From positions 5,022,001 to 5,086,000 of the forward strand of contig NZ_AP025739.1 of the NCBI RefSeq assembly GCF_003574315.2: DNA of 64,000 nucleotides. The letters run 5' to 3'. The notes beneath the pieces are model-generated. The model worked only from the letters and a program-made list of their open reading frames with translations. It was not told the DNA's origin and ran no database searches. The position numbers and the translations under genes are program-made. This stretch comes from Capsulimonas corticalis (lineage in GTDB: Bacteria; Armatimonadota; Armatimonadia; Armatimonadales; Capsulimonadaceae). Positions 7,143-15,376 of this stretch are shown one piece after another. Within the stretch, counting starts at the first letter, position 1, and the number at the start of each line of letters is the position of its first letter.

Positions 7143-7661
7143 TTAAGCCGCGGCAGCGGTTTCTTCCGTGGTCTCAGCAGCCGGGGCGGCCTCGGCGACT
7201 TCAGCGACCGGAGCGGCTTCGGCGACGGGAGCGGCTTCAGCGACCGGAGCAGCAGGGGCGACGGGCGCGGGAGCGGCGACCGGCGCGGGAGCGCTGGCGG
7301 CGGACTCGCCACGCGGCTGGCGGGCGGCGCCAGGCTCGTCGATTTCTTCGGGCTTGATGATCATGTAGCGAATCTGATCGTCGCTGATCTGGAAGGTGCG
7401 GCGCAGTTCCTTCTCAGCATCGGCTTCGCTGGTGAAGTTCATGACGACATAGCGGCCGTCGCTATGAGTGCGCCGGTCGGCGCCCTTAATCTGGTAGGCG
7501 AGCTTGCGGTTTTCCCACACGTCGATGTTCTCGACGGTTCCGCCGGCGGTCTCGACGACTTGCTTGTACTTGCCGGTGATGGCGGCGATCTGGTCGTCGC
7601 TGCTGCCGGAATCAAGAATGTAAATGGCTTCGTATTTTCGCTTAACGGCGATGGATGGCAT
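7143..7661 (-). CDS. rpsF: 30S ribosomal protein bS6 with long Ala/Pro-rich tail
   Basis: Starts at ATG 7661 (M-P-S-I-A-V-K-R-K-Y-E-A-I-Y-I-L), with a purine-rich GAGGGGG a few nt upstream; an in-frame start at 7712 would only add leader sequence. Residues 1-~98 are the normal S6 fold, which pairs with S18 in the 30S platform (E-N-R-K-L-A-Y-Q-I-K-G and Y-V-V-M-N-F). The remaining ~70 residues are low complexity, built on A-P-V-A-E and P-A-P-V-A units, making the protein ~172 aa against the usual 95-130. E. coli S6 also has a tail, but of Glu residues. Operon: rpsF-ssb. Confidence 0.95.
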   Translation of the reverse strand: MPSIAVKRKYEAIYILDSGSSDDQIAAITGKYKQVVETAGGTVENIDVWENRKLAYQIKGADRRTHSDGRYVVMNFTSEADAEKELRRTFQISDDQIRYMIIKPEEIDEPGAARQPRGESAASAPAPVAAPAPVAPAAPVAEAAPVAEAAPVAEVAEAAPAAETTEETAAAA

Positions 7662-7759
7662 GGTTATGCCCCCTCTCTTTGGACTTGTATTTTGGTCCCA
7701 CCCGTTCGCCACGGGGTAGGGCAGAGAGGAACAGAACCGAAACGGCTCAGTTCAACAAT
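7662..7759 (-). promoter_or_regulatory. Possible S6 autoregulatory leader
   Basis: The ~98-nt untranslated leader between the predicted start (~7759) and the rpsF ATG can fold CCCTACCCCGT against ACGGGTGGG with two single-base bulges, just ahead of the ribosome-binding site. bS6:bS18 leaders in many phyla use a bulged hairpin with a CCG element. I see a plausible hairpin but cannot confirm the motif by eye. Confidence 0.3.
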
Positions 7760-7765
7760 CCCGCT

Positions 7766-7794
7766 ATTATAGCACGCTGGGCATGAAATTACAA
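7766..7794 (-). promoter_or_regulatory. rpsF-ssb promoter
   Basis: On the minus strand TTGTAA (7794-7789), 17-nt spacer, perfect TATAAT (7771-7766). Predicted start near 7759. Confidence 0.8.
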
Positions 7795-7831
7795 GGAGAA
7801 CTTCAATGTGCCTGCCGCGCTCACGCGTCTT

Positions 7832-9337
7832 TTACAGTCCGTAGATATCCCCGTACTTCGCGCTCAGATACTGCAAATACGGAGCCGTGTCGAGGGCCTT
7901 GCCGGTGATTCGCTGGAGCAGCTCGGTCGCGGTGTACTTACGTCCCCACTGGTGGATGTTCTCGCGCAGCCAGCCGAGCAAAGGGGCGAACTCACCGCGC
8001 TCGATCTGGCCGCTCAGGTCGCCAAGGTCCGATTGTGCCTGCGTGAAGAGCTGCGCCGAGATGATATTGCCAAGCGAATAGGTCGGGAAGTAGCCAAGGC
8101 TGCCCATGGACCAGTGGACATCCTGCAAAATCCCCTGCGCGTCGTCGGGCGGAGTGAGCCCGAAATACTCCTGCATCTTCGCGTTCCAGGCCGCCGGCGC
8201 ATCCTTGACGGACAATCGCCCCTCCAACAGATCGGTCTCCATCTCGAAGCGGAGCAGGATGTGCAGATTGTAAGTGACTTCATCGGCCTCGACCCGGATC
8301 AGCGACGGCTCGACCTTATTCACGGCGCGGTAAAAGCGCTCGGCGTCCACATCGCTCAGCGACTCCGGGAATGTACTCTGGAGGCTGGAGTAGAAGTGCT
8401 TCCAAAACGGGCGGCTGCGGCCGACGAGGTTTTCCCAGAGGCGCGACTGGCTTTCGTGGACGCCGAGCGAGGTTCCGCCGCCCAGCGTATTGCCGTCGTA
8501 GCGCCGCGCGACGCCTTGCTCGTATAGGGCGTGTCCCGTCTCATGAATCGTGCCGAAGAGGGCCATCGGAAGAAAATTCTTGTCGAACCGGGTGGTAATG
8601 CGGACGTCGCCACTGGTGAAAGAGGAGCAGAACGGATGCACCGCGCGGTCCTGACGGCCGCGTTCGAAGTCGAATCCAAGCTCTTTGATGACGGCTTCGC
8701 CAAACGCTTCCTGCTTCGCCTCGTCGAAATCGCGTTTCAGGATCGAATCGTCCACGGCGTCCGGGCCGCGCTCGACAATGGCTTTGACCAGCGCGACCGA
8801 TGTCGGCTTGATCGCGTCGAACATCGCGCGCACATCGGCGGCCTTCATGCCGGGTTCGTATTGATCGAGCAGCGCATCGTAACGCTCGCCGGAATGGCCG
8901 AGGTGATCGGCGACTTGCCGCACCAGATCGACGATGTTTTCCAGGCACGGCGCAAACTTGGAGTAATTGCTGGCGGCGCGCGCTTCCGCCCACGCCTCAT
9001 GCGCCAGCGTCGTGACCTTCGCGATCTCCGCCACAAGCTCCGTCGGGAGCTTGGAAGCGTGATCGAAATCGCGGCGGGCAACGCGCACGAACGCCGCGTC
9101 ATCTGAGTCCGGGTCCAGCCCATCGGCGGCTTTTTCCGCCGCCGCGAGCAGGGTCTCGGTCTTCGACGAGACCGATAGCTCATGCGTGATCTTCGAAAGA
9201 ACTTCCAGCTGCGCCGCCCGATTCGCCGCGCCGCCCGCCGGCATGTGCGTCTGCTGATCCCACTCCAAAATACCCGCCGTCGAAGCCAGCGCGCTCACTT
9301 CGCCGAGGCGCTTCCTCAGATCCTCAAATTCCGACAT
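7832..9337 (-). CDS. Carboxypeptidase Taq (M32 metallopeptidase)
   Basis: A 501-aa zinc carboxypeptidase of family M32 that removes C-terminal residues from peptides in the cytoplasm. The catalytic HETGH is at 265-269. The family-specific HPFCSSFTSGDVRITTR stretch is at 234-250. L-E-W-D-Q-Q-T-H-M-P-A-G (24-35) is also characteristic. Length is normal for the family. The ATG at 9337 has GGAAGGA upstream. It is transcribed alone, away from the porin. Confidence 0.95.
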   Translation of the reverse strand: MSEFEDLRKRLGEVSALASTAGILEWDQQTHMPAGGAANRAAQLEVLSKITHELSVSSKTETLLAAAEKAADGLDPDSDDAAFVRVARRDFDHASKLPTELVAEIAKVTTLAHEAWAEARAASNYSKFAPCLENIVDLVRQVADHLGHSGERYDALLDQYEPGMKAADVRAMFDAIKPTSVALVKAIVERGPDAVDDSILKRDFDEAKQEAFGEAVIKELGFDFERGRQDRAVHPFCSSFTSGDVRITTRFDKNFLPMALFGTIHETGHALYEQGVARRYDGNTLGGGTSLGVHESQSRLWENLVGRSRPFWKHFYSSLQSTFPESLSDVDAERFYRAVNKVEPSLIRVEADEVTYNLHILLRFEMETDLLEGRLSVKDAPAAWNAKMQEYFGLTPPDDAQGILQDVHWSMGSLGYFPTYSLGNIISAQLFTQAQSDLGDLSGQIERGEFAPLLGWLRENIHQWGRKYTATELLQRITGKALDTAPYLQYLSAKYGDIYGL

Positions 9338-9381
9338 ACATATTATCCTTCCCCGACAATACGGTGATCCCAGACAGATAC

Positions 9382-9387
9382 ATTATA
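9382..9387 (-). promoter_or_regulatory. -10 element of M32 carboxypeptidase gene
   Basis: A perfect TATAAT on the minus strand (9387-9382) about 45 nt before the ATG; no good -35 is seen. The rest of the 302-bp gap to the porin holds the Pho-box promoter at 9511-9543. No RNA gene or ORF is recognisable in it. Confidence 0.5.
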
Positions 9388-9510
9388 CTATAACGCCCCT
9401 CTCCCCGGAAACCTGCCCGGCCTTCGACTTTTCTCTCCGTCTGTCCGGCAATCGTAAGCCTGGGTACTATTTAACAATTCTTCGTGAAATCTCTCTCAAA
9501 AACGGGTGTT

Positions 9511-9543
9511 CTTAATATTCTCTTAACATTCGCACAGTAAACT
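9511..9543 (+). promoter_or_regulatory. Pho-box promoter of SLH porin (and pst) genes
   Basis: CTTAATAT (9511-9518), tct, CTTAACAT (9522-9529), then 8 nt and TAAACT (9538-9543) as a -10. The two 8-mers with 3-nt spacer give the 11-bp period of Pho boxes. The sequence and the 8-nt gap match the four-repeat box at 1544-1598. Predicted start near 9550, leaving a ~90-nt leader before the GTG. Confidence 0.7.
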
Positions 9544-9639
9544 CGTGGCTGTTATGATGTCGATCCGCGACGCGCATGCCCGCTGATTTTTCAAGCCGGC
9601 ATGGCGATACGACGGATCATCGAGATCGAGGAGGATTTT

Positions 9640-11298
9640 GTGAAAAACTGGAACACCGCTATTGCGCTCGGCGCGCTGGCCGTGGGAGCTGTTGTCGCCG
9701 CTCCCGCCGCGCAGGCGCAGGGAACCTCGTTCCCGGATGTCCCGCAGAACCACTGGGCTTACACGTCGGTGCAGAGCCTTGCGGATAAAGGCCTTGTCAA
9801 GGGATATCCCAATGGGCAGTTCCTGGGCAACCGCGCGCTGACCCGCTATGAGTTCGCGACCGTTGTCGATCGTCTCCTTCAGACTATTGCCGATATGAAG
9901 AGCGGCGCCACGCCGACAAACGCCGTCACGCAGGACGATCTGAACAAGATCCAGGTCCTCGTGGACAGCTTCAAGACCGAATTGACCGCGATCCAGGCCG
10001 ACGTGACCAAGGCGCAAGCCGACATCGCCGAACTTCGCGGCAATGTCGAGGACCTTCGCCAGGACGTTCTGGACACCAAGGACCTCGCGAACAAAGCGCA
10101 GGACACCGCGAATAATTCGTACGGCGTCGGCGCGAAGCGCAAATTCCAGATCAGCGGCTACATCCAGGCGCGTTACTTCGATGCGACCGGCAGCGATAAC
10201 CAGGATCCCAAGAGCGTCAATCACCTCACCTATCCGCACGGCAAGGTTCCCGGCAACAGCCCTTACAACGGCACCTACGCTTCAGGGTCTAACGGGGCCT
10301 CCTTCATCGTTCGCCGCTCGCGCCTCAAGTTCACTGGCCAGCTGACGCAGAATACCCGCTACGCCATTCAGCTCGACGCATCGGGCTTCGCCAGTCCCAC
10401 GAGCACCCCGAACAGCAGCAACGCATCGAGCAACGCCGCGGTCAGCGTCCGTGAGGGCAATGCGACCTATGCGTTCGGCAATGGCGATCCCGCCAAGAAC
10501 CTGAGCATCACCGCCGGTATGTTCGCCAACCCGTTTGGTTACATTCTGCCGCTCTCGTCCGCCTCGACGATCCAGGCCGAACGGCCGCTTGCCTTCAACG
10601 AAGGCGGGCAGGGCTTGTTCGCCAACCAGGACTACGATCGCGGCGTACAGGTCGCGGGCGTCGCCGGTCCGGTCAAGTACACGGTCGCATTGGTCAACGG
10701 CACCGGTCTTGCCAGCAACGACACCGACCGACAGGTCGACCAGATCTATCGCCTCGCCTATCAGACGGGCGACAAGAAGCTGGGCGTTGGCGCTTCCTTC
10801 TACAACGGACACGTTGCGGATTACTCCAATACTGGAGCGGCCTACACCTCGCGCAAAAAGCAGCTGACCGGCGCGGACGTTCAGTACAACCCGACAGCGA
10901 ATATCTTCCTGAACGGCGAATACGTCGAAGGTAAGTTCGAGCAGCGGACCGCCTATGCTGGTCTCAACCAAGGCGCGCTTGCGTTGGCAACGACCTACGC
11001 ACCCGGCAATAAGATCGAAGGCTACTACGCGCTGGGCGGCTACAGCTTCAGCCCTGCCGGTACACATACACTGACCCTGGCCGCGAGCTACGATGAGTTC
11101 AACCGCGCTAAGAGCGGCGCCGGCAGCAACAGCTCGTACACGGACAAGAACTTCGGCTATGGCGCGCTTTACAACTTGGACAAGTCCACCCGCCTGCGCT
11201 TGTGGTACACCAAGCCCAATAAAGTCGCCCACGCTCCCGGCGCCGTTGATCCGGAGAAGGTTGGCCTGTTCGTAAGCGAACTTCAGGTCAAGTTCTAA
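9640..11298 (+). CDS. SLH-domain outer-membrane porin
   Basis: Start chosen at GTG 9640: AGGAGG (9629-9634) is 5 nt upstream, and the protein then begins with a clean signal peptide (K-N-W-N-T-A then a hydrophobic core, cleavage after A-Q-A, residue 26). Residues ~29-85 are an SLH domain (F-P-D-V-P-Q-N-H-W-A, G-Y-P-N-G-Q-F). About 100-155 is a coiled coil. About 165-552 is a beta-barrel with alternating strands, ending in Phe as outer-membrane proteins do. This is the OmpM/SomA/SlpA type, tethering the outer membrane to the cell wall. A Pho box upstream and pstSCAB downstream suggest a phosphate-induced porin (inference). Substrate not determinable by eye. Confidence 0.9.
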   Translation: MKNWNTAIALGALAVGAVVAAPAAQAQGTSFPDVPQNHWAYTSVQSLADKGLVKGYPNGQFLGNRALTRYEFATVVDRLLQTIADMKSGATPTNAVTQDDLNKIQVLVDSFKTELTAIQADVTKAQADIAELRGNVEDLRQDVLDTKDLANKAQDTANNSYGVGAKRKFQISGYIQARYFDATGSDNQDPKSVNHLTYPHGKVPGNSPYNGTYASGSNGASFIVRRSRLKFTGQLTQNTRYAIQLDASGFASPTSTPNSSNASSNAAVSVREGNATYAFGNGDPAKNLSITAGMFANPFGYILPLSSASTIQAERPLAFNEGGQGLFANQDYDRGVQVAGVAGPVKYTVALVNGTGLASNDTDRQVDQIYRLAYQTGDKKLGVGASFYNGHVADYSNTGAAYTSRKKQLTGADVQYNPTANIFLNGEYVEGKFEQRTAYAGLNQGALALATTYAPGNKIEGYYALGGYSFSPAGTHTLTLAASYDEFNRAKSGAGSNSSYTDKNFGYGALYNLDKSTRLRLWYTKPNKVAHAPGAVDPEKVGLFVSELQVKF

Positions 11299-11331
11299 CA
11301 TCGCAATCGCAATCAGATAAGGCGATCACAG

Positions 11332-11356
11332 GGATGGCCGCGGATCGCGGCCATCC
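11332..11356 (+). terminator. Intercistronic hairpin between porin and pstS
   Basis: GGATGGCCGCG (11332-11342) pairs perfectly with CGCGGCCATCC (11346-11356). No U-run follows, so it more likely acts as a stability or processing element than a full terminator. It leaves porin-pst co-transcription possible. Confidence 0.45.
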
Positions 11357-11387
11357 ACAGCCTTCGAATTTTAGGAGTCCTCTTTCC

Positions 11388-12386
11388 ATGTTCTTCAATA
11401 AGCTGAACAAAATCGCGGCGACGGCGCTGGCTCTCACGAGCCTGCTGGCCGCCGGCGCGCACGCCCAGAGCCTTACCGGCGCGGGCGCGACGTTCCCCGC
11501 TCCGCTGTACCAGAAGTGGTTCCAACAGTACAAGGCGAAAACCGGCGCTGAGATCAACTATCAGGCCATCGGCTCCGGCGGCGGCATCAAAGCCATCACC
11601 GCTCGCTCCGTCGACTTCGGCGCGTCCGACGCTCCGATGTCCGACGCCGAGCTCGCCAAGGCGCCCGGCGTCATCCACATCCCGACCGTTGCGGGCGCCG
11701 TCGTCGTCGCTTACAACGTTCCCGGCGTGGGCCCCGGCATTAAGCTGACCCAGGACGTGATCGCCGACATCTTCCTTGGCAAGATCACCAAGTGGGACGA
11801 TGGCCGCATCGCCAAGCTGAACCCTGGAACGAAGTTCCCGAGCACCGGCATCGCGCCGTTCCACCGCTCCGACGGCTCCGGAACCACGAACATCTTCACC
11901 ACGTTCCTGTCGGAAGTCAGCGGCGATTGGAAAGACCAGGTCGGCGCCGGCAAGTCGGTCAAGTGGGTCAAGGGACTCGGCGGCAAGGGTAACCCGGGCG
12001 TCGCCGCTCTGATCAAGCAGACCGAAGGCGGCATCGGCTACATCGAGCTGGCCTACGCCGTCACGAACGTCATCCCGTACGCGGCTGTCCGCAACGCCAA
12101 GGGCAACTTCATCTACCCGAGCGTCGCTTCGACCACCGCGGCCGCCGACGGATCCACGCTGCCTGCGGACTTCCGCAAGGTCATCACCAACACCAAGGCT
12201 GCGCAGGGCTATCCGATCACCGGCTTCACCTTCCTGCTGGTCTACCGCGACTCCAAGCCGGAACTGAAGAAGTTCCTGCAGTGGGCGCTGACCGACGGAC
12301 AGAGCCAGGCGGACGACCTGCTGTACGCCAAGCTGCCCGATAGCGTTCAGAAGCGCGCTTTGGCCGCTGTCGCGTCGCTCAAGTAG
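11388..12386 (+). CDS. pstS: Periplasmic phosphate-binding protein PstS
   Basis: Start at ATG 11388 (AGGAG upstream), giving a 332-aa precursor with a Sec signal peptide (cleavage after A-H-A) and no lipobox Cys. This fits a freely periplasmic protein in a diderm. Phosphate-site motifs are GAGATFPAPLY, I-G-S-G-G-G, F-G-A-S-D-A-P-M and R-S-D-G-S-G-T-T. It delivers phosphate to PstCA. First gene of pstSCAB, separated from pstC by a terminator-like hairpin, which should favour excess PstS over the transporter. Confidence 0.97.
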   Translation: MFFNKLNKIAATALALTSLLAAGAHAQSLTGAGATFPAPLYQKWFQQYKAKTGAEINYQAIGSGGGIKAITARSVDFGASDAPMSDAELAKAPGVIHIPTVAGAVVVAYNVPGVGPGIKLTQDVIADIFLGKITKWDDGRIAKLNPGTKFPSTGIAPFHRSDGSGTTNIFTTFLSEVSGDWKDQVGAGKSVKWVKGLGGKGNPGVAALIKQTEGGIGYIELAYAVTNVIPYAAVRNAKGNFIYPSVASTTAAADGSTLPADFRKVITNTKAAQGYPITGFTFLLVYRDSKPELKKFLQWALTDGQSQADDLLYAKLPDSVQKRALAAVASLK

Positions 12387-12395
12387 TCTTTCATG

Positions 12396-12433
12396 GTCCG
12401 CAAGCGCAGCACTTTCGCGCTTGCGGACTTTTT
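12396..12433 (+). terminator. Attenuator-type terminator between pstS and pstC
   Basis: A 12-bp perfect stem (12396-12407 with 12417-12428), 9-nt loop, then TTTTT. Being inside the operon, it should end part of the transcription after pstS. Confidence 0.8.
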
Positions 12434-12488
12434 GGCGCATCAAGCGCCTCCCCAATCGGGTGGGAAACGACCCGAAACTACGGTGGAT

Positions 12489-13514
12489 ATGACAACAACA
12501 CCAATCAACTCACCTTCCGCGGCTTCTTCATCGCCTAAGAAACTCGTGTTTCCCAAGGCGTCGTTTTCCATTCGCTACGGCGACCGAATTTACGCCGCCA
12601 TTACCTTCTTGGCGTCCCTCAGCATCTTTGGCATCATTGTCTGGCTCGCCGTCCAGCTGTCCAGCGCGAGCTCGGAATCGATCCACAAATTCGGATGGGG
12701 CTATATCACCAAATCGACGTGGGATGAAACGACCGATGTCTATGGGATCCTCCCTTATATCTTCGGCACCCTTTATTCCTCGTTCCTGGCCCTGCTGATC
12801 GCCGTGCCGATCAGTATCGGCTCCGCGGTTTTCCTCTCGGAACTTGCGCCGAAATGGCTGCGCACTCCGATGACTTTTTTGATCGAGCTCCTCGCCGCCA
12901 TTCCCAGTGTCGTGTATGGTCTCTGGGGAATTTTTGTGATGCTGCCGTGGCTCAAAGACCACGTCATGCACCCAATCGCGAACTCCCGAATTCCGCATAT
13001 CCCGATCCTCGGAGGACTCTTCTCCGGTGAGGCGATCGGTCCGAGCATGATGGCCGCCGGAATCATTCTGGCGATCATGGTCATTCCGTTTATCACCGCA
13101 GTGACGCGCGATATTCTGAAGGCGATCCCGAAGGCGCAGCGCGAAGGCTCATACGGCCTGGGAGCGACCCAGTGGGAGACGATCAGCCGTGTCGTGATTC
13201 CGTTCGCAAAGTCCGGTATCGTCGGCGCCGTGATGCTTGGCCTCGGCCGGGCGCTCGGCGAGACGATGGCGGTCACGATGCTGATCGGCAACCAGCCGCC
13301 CAGCACGCCGAACGGCATCTCGTTCTCGCTGTTCCAGCCCGGATATACGATGTCCAGCGCATTGGCGAACAAGTTCAATGAGGCCGGACCTGGTCTGAAC
13401 ACCTCCGCGCTGGTGGAGATCGGCCTTGTGCTGTTCTTCGTCACGATCGTCGTCAACATGGCGGCGCGCCTCCTGGTGTTCTACACGGCAAAGGATGTGG
13501 CTGGTGGTAAATAA
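12489..13514 (+). CDS. pstC: Phosphate ABC transporter permease PstC
   Basis: A ~341-aa inner-membrane permease starting at ATG 12489 (M-T-T-T-P-I-N-S), with a ~35-aa polar N-terminus and about six membrane helices. The EAA loop that contacts PstB is seen as E-G-S-Y-G-L-G-A-T-Q-W-E-T. G-R-A-L-G-E-T-M-A-V is the conserved family stretch with the Arg and Glu important for transport. An in-frame ATG at 12393 would lie in the terminator hairpin and is unlikely. The 3' end overlaps pstA. Confidence 0.95.
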   Translation: MTTTPINSPSAASSSPKKLVFPKASFSIRYGDRIYAAITFLASLSIFGIIVWLAVQLSSASSESIHKFGWGYITKSTWDETTDVYGILPYIFGTLYSSFLALLIAVPISIGSAVFLSELAPKWLRTPMTFLIELLAAIPSVVYGLWGIFVMLPWLKDHVMHPIANSRIPHIPILGGLFSGEAIGPSMMAAGIILAIMVIPFITAVTRDILKAIPKAQREGSYGLGATQWETISRVVIPFAKSGIVGAVMLGLGRALGETMAVTMLIGNQPPSTPNGISFSLFQPGYTMSSALANKFNEAGPGLNTSALVEIGLVLFFVTIVVNMAARLLVFYTAKDVAGGK

Positions 13515-14424
13515 CTCGACAGCAGTCAAGCCCCATCGCAGCAACGTCACCCAGCGCAAGATCGCGAACCGCATCATGCTGACCCTCTGCATGCTGGCGT
13601 CTCTCGCGGCCGTCACGGTGCTGGGACTGGTGCTGTTTTTCCTGGTCTCGAAGGGTTTCTCTTCGATCAACCTCAACTTCTTCACCAAGCTGCCCAACCA
13701 CGTGGACGAAAAAGCCGGCGGCATGTCGCAGTCCATTTATGGTACACTGGTGCTGTTAGGACTGGCGTCGCTGATCGGTCTGCCCCTGGGCATTCTCGGC
13801 GGCATCTACCAGCTGGAGGCGAAGGGCAAGTTCGCGATGATCGTCCGCTTCTTTACGGACGTTCTGAATGGAATTCCCTCGATCGTTATCGGCATCTTCG
13901 TCTATGCGATCTGGGTCTATCCAGAAGCGCAGCGGCATCCTGGAACGGGGTACTCGGCTTACGCCGGAGGCTTCGCGCTGGGAATCATGATGATCCCGAC
14001 GATCATGCGCACCACGGAAGAGATTTTGCGGCTGGTGCCGTTCTCGATGCGTGAGGCGTCTTTGGGCCTGGGAGCCACTCGATGGCGCACAATGTGGAGC
14101 GTCGTCCTTCCGACCGCGCGAGGAGGCGTCATTACCGGCATCATGCTGGCGCTCGCGCGAATCGCGGGTGAAACGGCGCCGCTGCTCTTTACCGTATTAG
14201 GGAATGAGTTCTTCGTCACGCACAAGGTCTTTGGGATCAAGGTTCCCACGCTCACCGCGCCGATCGACGCGCTGCCCCTGCGCATCTACAACTATGCAAC
14301 GGCGGTCGATCCCGACCAGCAGCGTATGGCGTGGGCAGGCGCCGTGGTGTTGATCACGCTGATCCTCGTTCTGAGCATCGCCGCGCGAACGGCGACACGC
14401 GGCAAGGTTCTGGAAGAAAAATAA
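13504..14424 (+). CDS. pstA: Phosphate ABC transporter permease PstA
   Basis: The second permease subunit, about 306 aa if it starts at GTG 13504 (AAAGGA 8 nt upstream, inside pstC); ATG 13495 is also in frame. Six predicted helices. The EAA loop is [14 protein letters not shown]. The motif [12 protein letters not shown] parallels the Arg/Glu segment of PstC. With PstC it forms the channel through the inner membrane. Translationally coupled to pstC on one side and 3 nt from pstB on the other. Confidence 0.95.
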   Translation: MVNNSTAVKPHRSNVTQRKIANRIMLTLCMLASLAAVTVLGLVLFFLVSKGFSSINLNFFTKLPNHVDEKAGGMSQSIYGTLVLLGLASLIGLPLGILGGIYQLEAKGKFAMIVRFFTDVLNGIPSIVIGIFVYAIWVYPEAQRHPGTGYSAYAGGFALGIMMIPTIMRTTEEILRLVPFSMREASLGLGATRWRTMWSVVLPTARGGVITGIMLALARIAGETAPLLFTVLGNEFFVTHKVFGIKVPTLTAPIDALPLRIYNYATAVDPDQQRMAWAGAVVLITLILVLSIAARTATRGKVLEEK

Positions 14425-14426
14425 CC

Positions 14427-15275
14427 ATGACAAACATCGTATCCAACGAAAAGCAGACGCCGCCGGCGCTTTCCAGGCCCGTCGTCAAGCCTCCGACGCC
14501 CGACGCCAACCGCGTTGCGTCAAAGTCCAAGATCGTCGCTAAGGACGTCGACTTCTACTACGGCGACTTCCACGCGCTGAAGAAGATCAACATCGTCGTC
14601 CCGGAGCATCAAGTCACGGCGTTAATCGGACCGTCGGGCTGCGGCAAATCGACCTTCCTGCGGACCTTGAACCGCATGAACGATTTGATCGACGGCACGC
14701 GCCTCACAGGCTCCATCACGCTGGACGGGCAGGATATCTACGACCGCACTCGCGATGTCGTCGGACTGCGCAAAACGGTCGGCATGGTCTTCCAAAAGCC
14801 TAATCCGTTCCCGATGTCCATCTACGATAATATCTGCTACGGCCCGCGCATCCATGGGATCCGCAACCGCAAGATGCTCGACGAGACCGTCGAGCGCACC
14901 CTGCGCGGCGCGGCCCTGTGGGAAGAAGTGAAGGACAAGCTGCACAAGTCGGCGTTCGCCCTTTCCGGCGGCCAGCAGCAGCGCCTTTGTATCGCCCGCG
15001 TTCTCGCCGTCGAACCCGACGTCATCCTGATGGATGAGCCCTGCTCGGCGCTGGACCCGAACAGCACCTTCCGCATCGAGCAGTTGATGGAAGATCTGCG
15101 CGGCCATTATACGATCGTCATCGTCACGCACAACATGCAGCAAGCGGCGCGCGTCTCTCAGCAGACGGGCTTCTTCCTGCGCGGCGAGCTGCGCGAGTTC
15201 GACGATACAAGCACCATCTTCACCAACCCTTCGGACGAAGAAACCGAGGCTTACGTCTCGGGCCGGTTCGGTTGA
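14427..15275 (+). CDS. pstB: Phosphate ABC transporter ATPase PstB
   Basis: A 282-aa ATPase powering PstCA. ATG 14427 (M-T-N-I-V-S-N) leaves a ~35-aa polar N-terminus before the nucleotide-binding domain. Walker A is GPSGCGKST, the Q loop is [10 protein letters not shown] (the PstB-specific form), the signature is L-S-G-G-Q-Q-Q-R, Walker B is V-I-L-M-D-E-P, and the switch His is in V-T-H-N-M. The operon ends here with a strong terminator. No phoU follows, which is unusual for a pst operon. Confidence 0.97.
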   Translation: MTNIVSNEKQTPPALSRPVVKPPTPDANRVASKSKIVAKDVDFYYGDFHALKKINIVVPEHQVTALIGPSGCGKSTFLRTLNRMNDLIDGTRLTGSITLDGQDIYDRTRDVVGLRKTVGMVFQKPNPFPMSIYDNICYGPRIHGIRNRKMLDETVERTLRGAALWEEVKDKLHKSAFALSGGQQQRLCIARVLAVEPDVILMDEPCSALDPNSTFRIEQLMEDLRGHYTIVIVTHNMQQAARVSQQTGFFLRGELREFDDTSTIFTNPSDEETEAYVSGRFG

Positions 15276-15303
15276 TATCCGGTCAAAATATCGAGTCATC
15301 CCG

Positions 15304-15340
15304 GACCGTGCAGGGCCTTCCGCCCCGCACGGTCTTTTTT
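15304..15340 (+). terminator. Terminator of pst operon
   Basis: GACCGTGC (15304-15311) pairs with GCACGGTC (15327-15334), with an inner GGG/CCC pairing, followed by TTTTTT. Confidence 0.9.
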
Positions 15341-15364
15341 CGTGTGAACGTCTAGAATATGGGA

Positions 15365-15370
15365 TATAAT
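15365..15370 (+). promoter_or_regulatory. -10 element placing mutY start at the ATG (leaderless)
   Basis: Perfect TATAAT, 6 nt before ATG 15377. The -35 region (TGTGAA near 15343) is weak. Transcription should start at or next to the ATG. The in-frame ATG at 15359 overlaps the -10 and is unlikely to be used. Confidence 0.65.
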
Positions 15371-15376
15371 CAATGT

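Noticed and set aside
7143-7330. Repetitive DNA in rpsF as a CRISPR or tandem repeat array
   Set aside because: The period follows codons of an in-frame Ala/Pro/Glu tail; no spacers are present.
9465-9485. Additional Pho repeat (TTTAACAA at 9470)
   Set aside because: It is 41 bp from the next TTAA, not a multiple of 11, and has no partner repeat.
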